A stretch of 53,514 nucleotides of DNA from Lachnospiraceae bacterium (GTDB lineage: Bacteria; Bacillota; Clostridia; Lachnospirales; Lachnospiraceae), in NCBI GenBank assembly GCA_021199475.1, contig JAJQHZ010000080.1, forward strand, positions 1-53,514, given 5' to 3'. The notes under the pieces were generated by a model that ran no database searches, was not told where the DNA came from, and saw only the letters and a program-made list of their open reading frames with translations. How positions within the stretch are numbered: position 1 is the stretch's first letter; the number at the start of each line of letters is the position of its first letter. The position numbers were made by a program, and so were the translations under genes. Below, in pieces: positions 52,606 through 53,514 of the stretch.

Positions 52606-53514
52606 TCATATACTTTCCGAAGTATCCGGCTCATACGGATTTACATGAACCATCACGTGCTTAATATTTTCAAATGTCTCCTCCAGGCCTCTGTGCACAC
52701 ACTCCGCGATCGCATGCGCATTTTCCAGATCCATGTGCGCATCCACCGCAATCTCCACATCCACATATACCTTCTCACCAAACATCCGGGTCTGCAGCAG
52801 GTCAATCCTGCGCACGCCCTCCTGGCCGGCAATAAAATCATGAACCTGCTGCGTATAATCCTCGTCGCAGGCCGTATCCGTCAGCTTCCTGGTCGCATCC
52901 ATGAAAATCTCGACCGCAACCTTAATAATAAAAATACAGATCACCACACTGGCGGCCGAATCCAGTACCGGCAGCCCGGCTCGCGCACCCGCGATACCGA
53001 TCAGAGAACCGATCGACGAAAACGCGTCCGAGCGATGATGCCAGGCATCCGCCATAAACGCGGAGGAATTCAGCTTCTTCGCGCAGGAGCGTGTATAGCG
53101 GAACATCCCCTCCTTTGACACAATCGAAACCACCGCCGCCGCCAGAGGCAGGATGCCCGGCACGGCAATCTCATCATAATTGCCGCCCAGAATCGTCCGC
53201 ATCCCGCTCATGCCGATGCCAAGACCCGTGACCAGCAAAAGTCCCGCAAGAATCTCCGAAGAAATGCATTCAAACCGCTCATGCCCGTACGGATGCCCTG
53301 CATCCGCGCCCTTCTTTGCAATCCTCACACCCATCAGCGCAATCACCGTCGATACCACATCCGACAGCGAATGGACCGCATCCGAAACCATCGCAGTCGA
53401 CCGGCCCAGAAGCCCCGCGATCAGCTTGAATGCCGAAAGGAACACATTCCCCGCAATGCTGACCGCCGAAACCCGTGCGATCAGGGCATCGTTCTGAGCT
53501 GAATTTTGAGTTGT
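52606..53514 (-). CDS. Cation diffusion facilitator (5' end outside window)
   Basis: This divalent metal exporter of the CDF family is open to the right window edge, so the N-terminal start is missing. At least 302 residues are visible. The segment RVSAVSIAGNVFLSAFKLIA is the first TM. The two metal-site motifs are SDAVHSLSDVVSTV and ADAWHHRSDAFSSIG, each with His and Asp spaced as in the family. The C-terminal cytosolic domain (QQVHDFIAGQEGVRRIDLLQ, VYVDVEIAVDAHMDLENAHA) is normal. The metal, Zn, Mn or Fe, is not decided by the sequence. Confidence 0.95.
   Translation of the reverse strand, partial: TTQNSAQNDALIARVSAVSIAGNVFLSAFKLIAGLLGRSTAMVSDAVHSLSDVVSTVIALMGVRIAKKGADAGHPYGHERFECISSEILAGLLLVTGLGIGMSGMRTILGGNYDEIAVPGILPLAAAVVSIVSKEGMFRYTRSCAKKLNSSAFMADAWHHRSDAFSSIGSLIGIAGARAGLPVLDSAASVVICIFIIKVAVEIFMDATRKLTDTACDEDYTQQVHDFIAGQEGVRRIDLLQTRMFGEKVYVDVEIAVDAHMDLENAHAIAECVHRGLEETFENIKHVMVHVNPYEPDTSESI

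Noticed and set aside
1-53514. tRNA or rRNA genes
   Set aside because: No cloverleaf with conserved TTCRA arm and CCA-end context, and no rRNA-like sequence, was noticed on either strand by eye; a scan with a tRNA program would settle it.

Overview
The window looks like a chromosomal segment of a spore-forming Firmicute, most likely a Lachnospiraceae-type clostridium. The reasons are a SpoIIID homologue, AGGAGG-type ribosome sites, σA-like promoters, YesMN-type two-component genes, a DUF6809-like protein, and many carbohydrate transporters. G+C is moderate, with AT-rich promoter regions and GC-rich palindromic spacers. I saw no tRNA, rRNA, phage, transposase or CRISPR array.

Layout. 0.2-6.4 kb: secreted and cell-wall proteins (lipobox-free exported protein, Amidase_3, NlpC/P60 with wall-binding repeats), an HD hydrolase, a PfkB kinase and spoIIID, all on the minus strand. 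6.7-8.9 kb: two related XRE regulators, an unknown protein and a DUF6809-like protein, with palindromic operator candidates. 9.3-12.5 kb: a MalEFG-type sugar ABC operon whose MalG gene carries an in-frame TAA. 12.8-15.0 kb: zinc phospholipase C-like protein and a UMF1-type MFS transporter. 15.1-17.3 kb: hisH-hisF-ung. 17.8-19.8 kb: a MATE exporter and a convergent yefM-yoeB toxin-antitoxin pair. 19.9-24.7 kb: proB-proA-proC followed by pepT.

25.0-34.5 kb is a long minus-strand operon: DapA/NanA-like lyase, TRAP transporter (P, Q, M), a GH106-like glycoside hydrolase with an in-frame TAG, a YhcH/NanQ-like protein and a ribokinase-like kinase. A divergent AraC regulator faces it. This reads as uptake and catabolism of a carbohydrate that yields an acidic sugar. 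35.9-41.5 kb: a large PEP/pyruvate-binding protein, purC, a YwlG-family gene and an ECF S component. 41.8-52.2 kb: a sugar import and sensing locus (mglB-mglA-mglC, a small membrane protein, YesN-type regulator, YesM-type kinase, a membrane-anchored binding protein and an MglB-like lipoprotein). A cation diffusion facilitator gene runs off the right edge.

The most unusual feature is a family of mosaic, palindrome-rich intergenic elements, with at least eight members or fragments between 1.4 and 43.0 kb. They are assembled from a few interchangeable hairpin modules. Stem sequences differ between copies while pairing is kept, and modules are swapped, inserted or inverted between copies. Other points to check are the two in-frame stops in carbohydrate genes, the hairpins placed between solute-binding-protein genes and their downstream transporter genes in three operons, and the internal insertions in ProA and HisH. 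All calls come from reading the sequence; no database search was possible.
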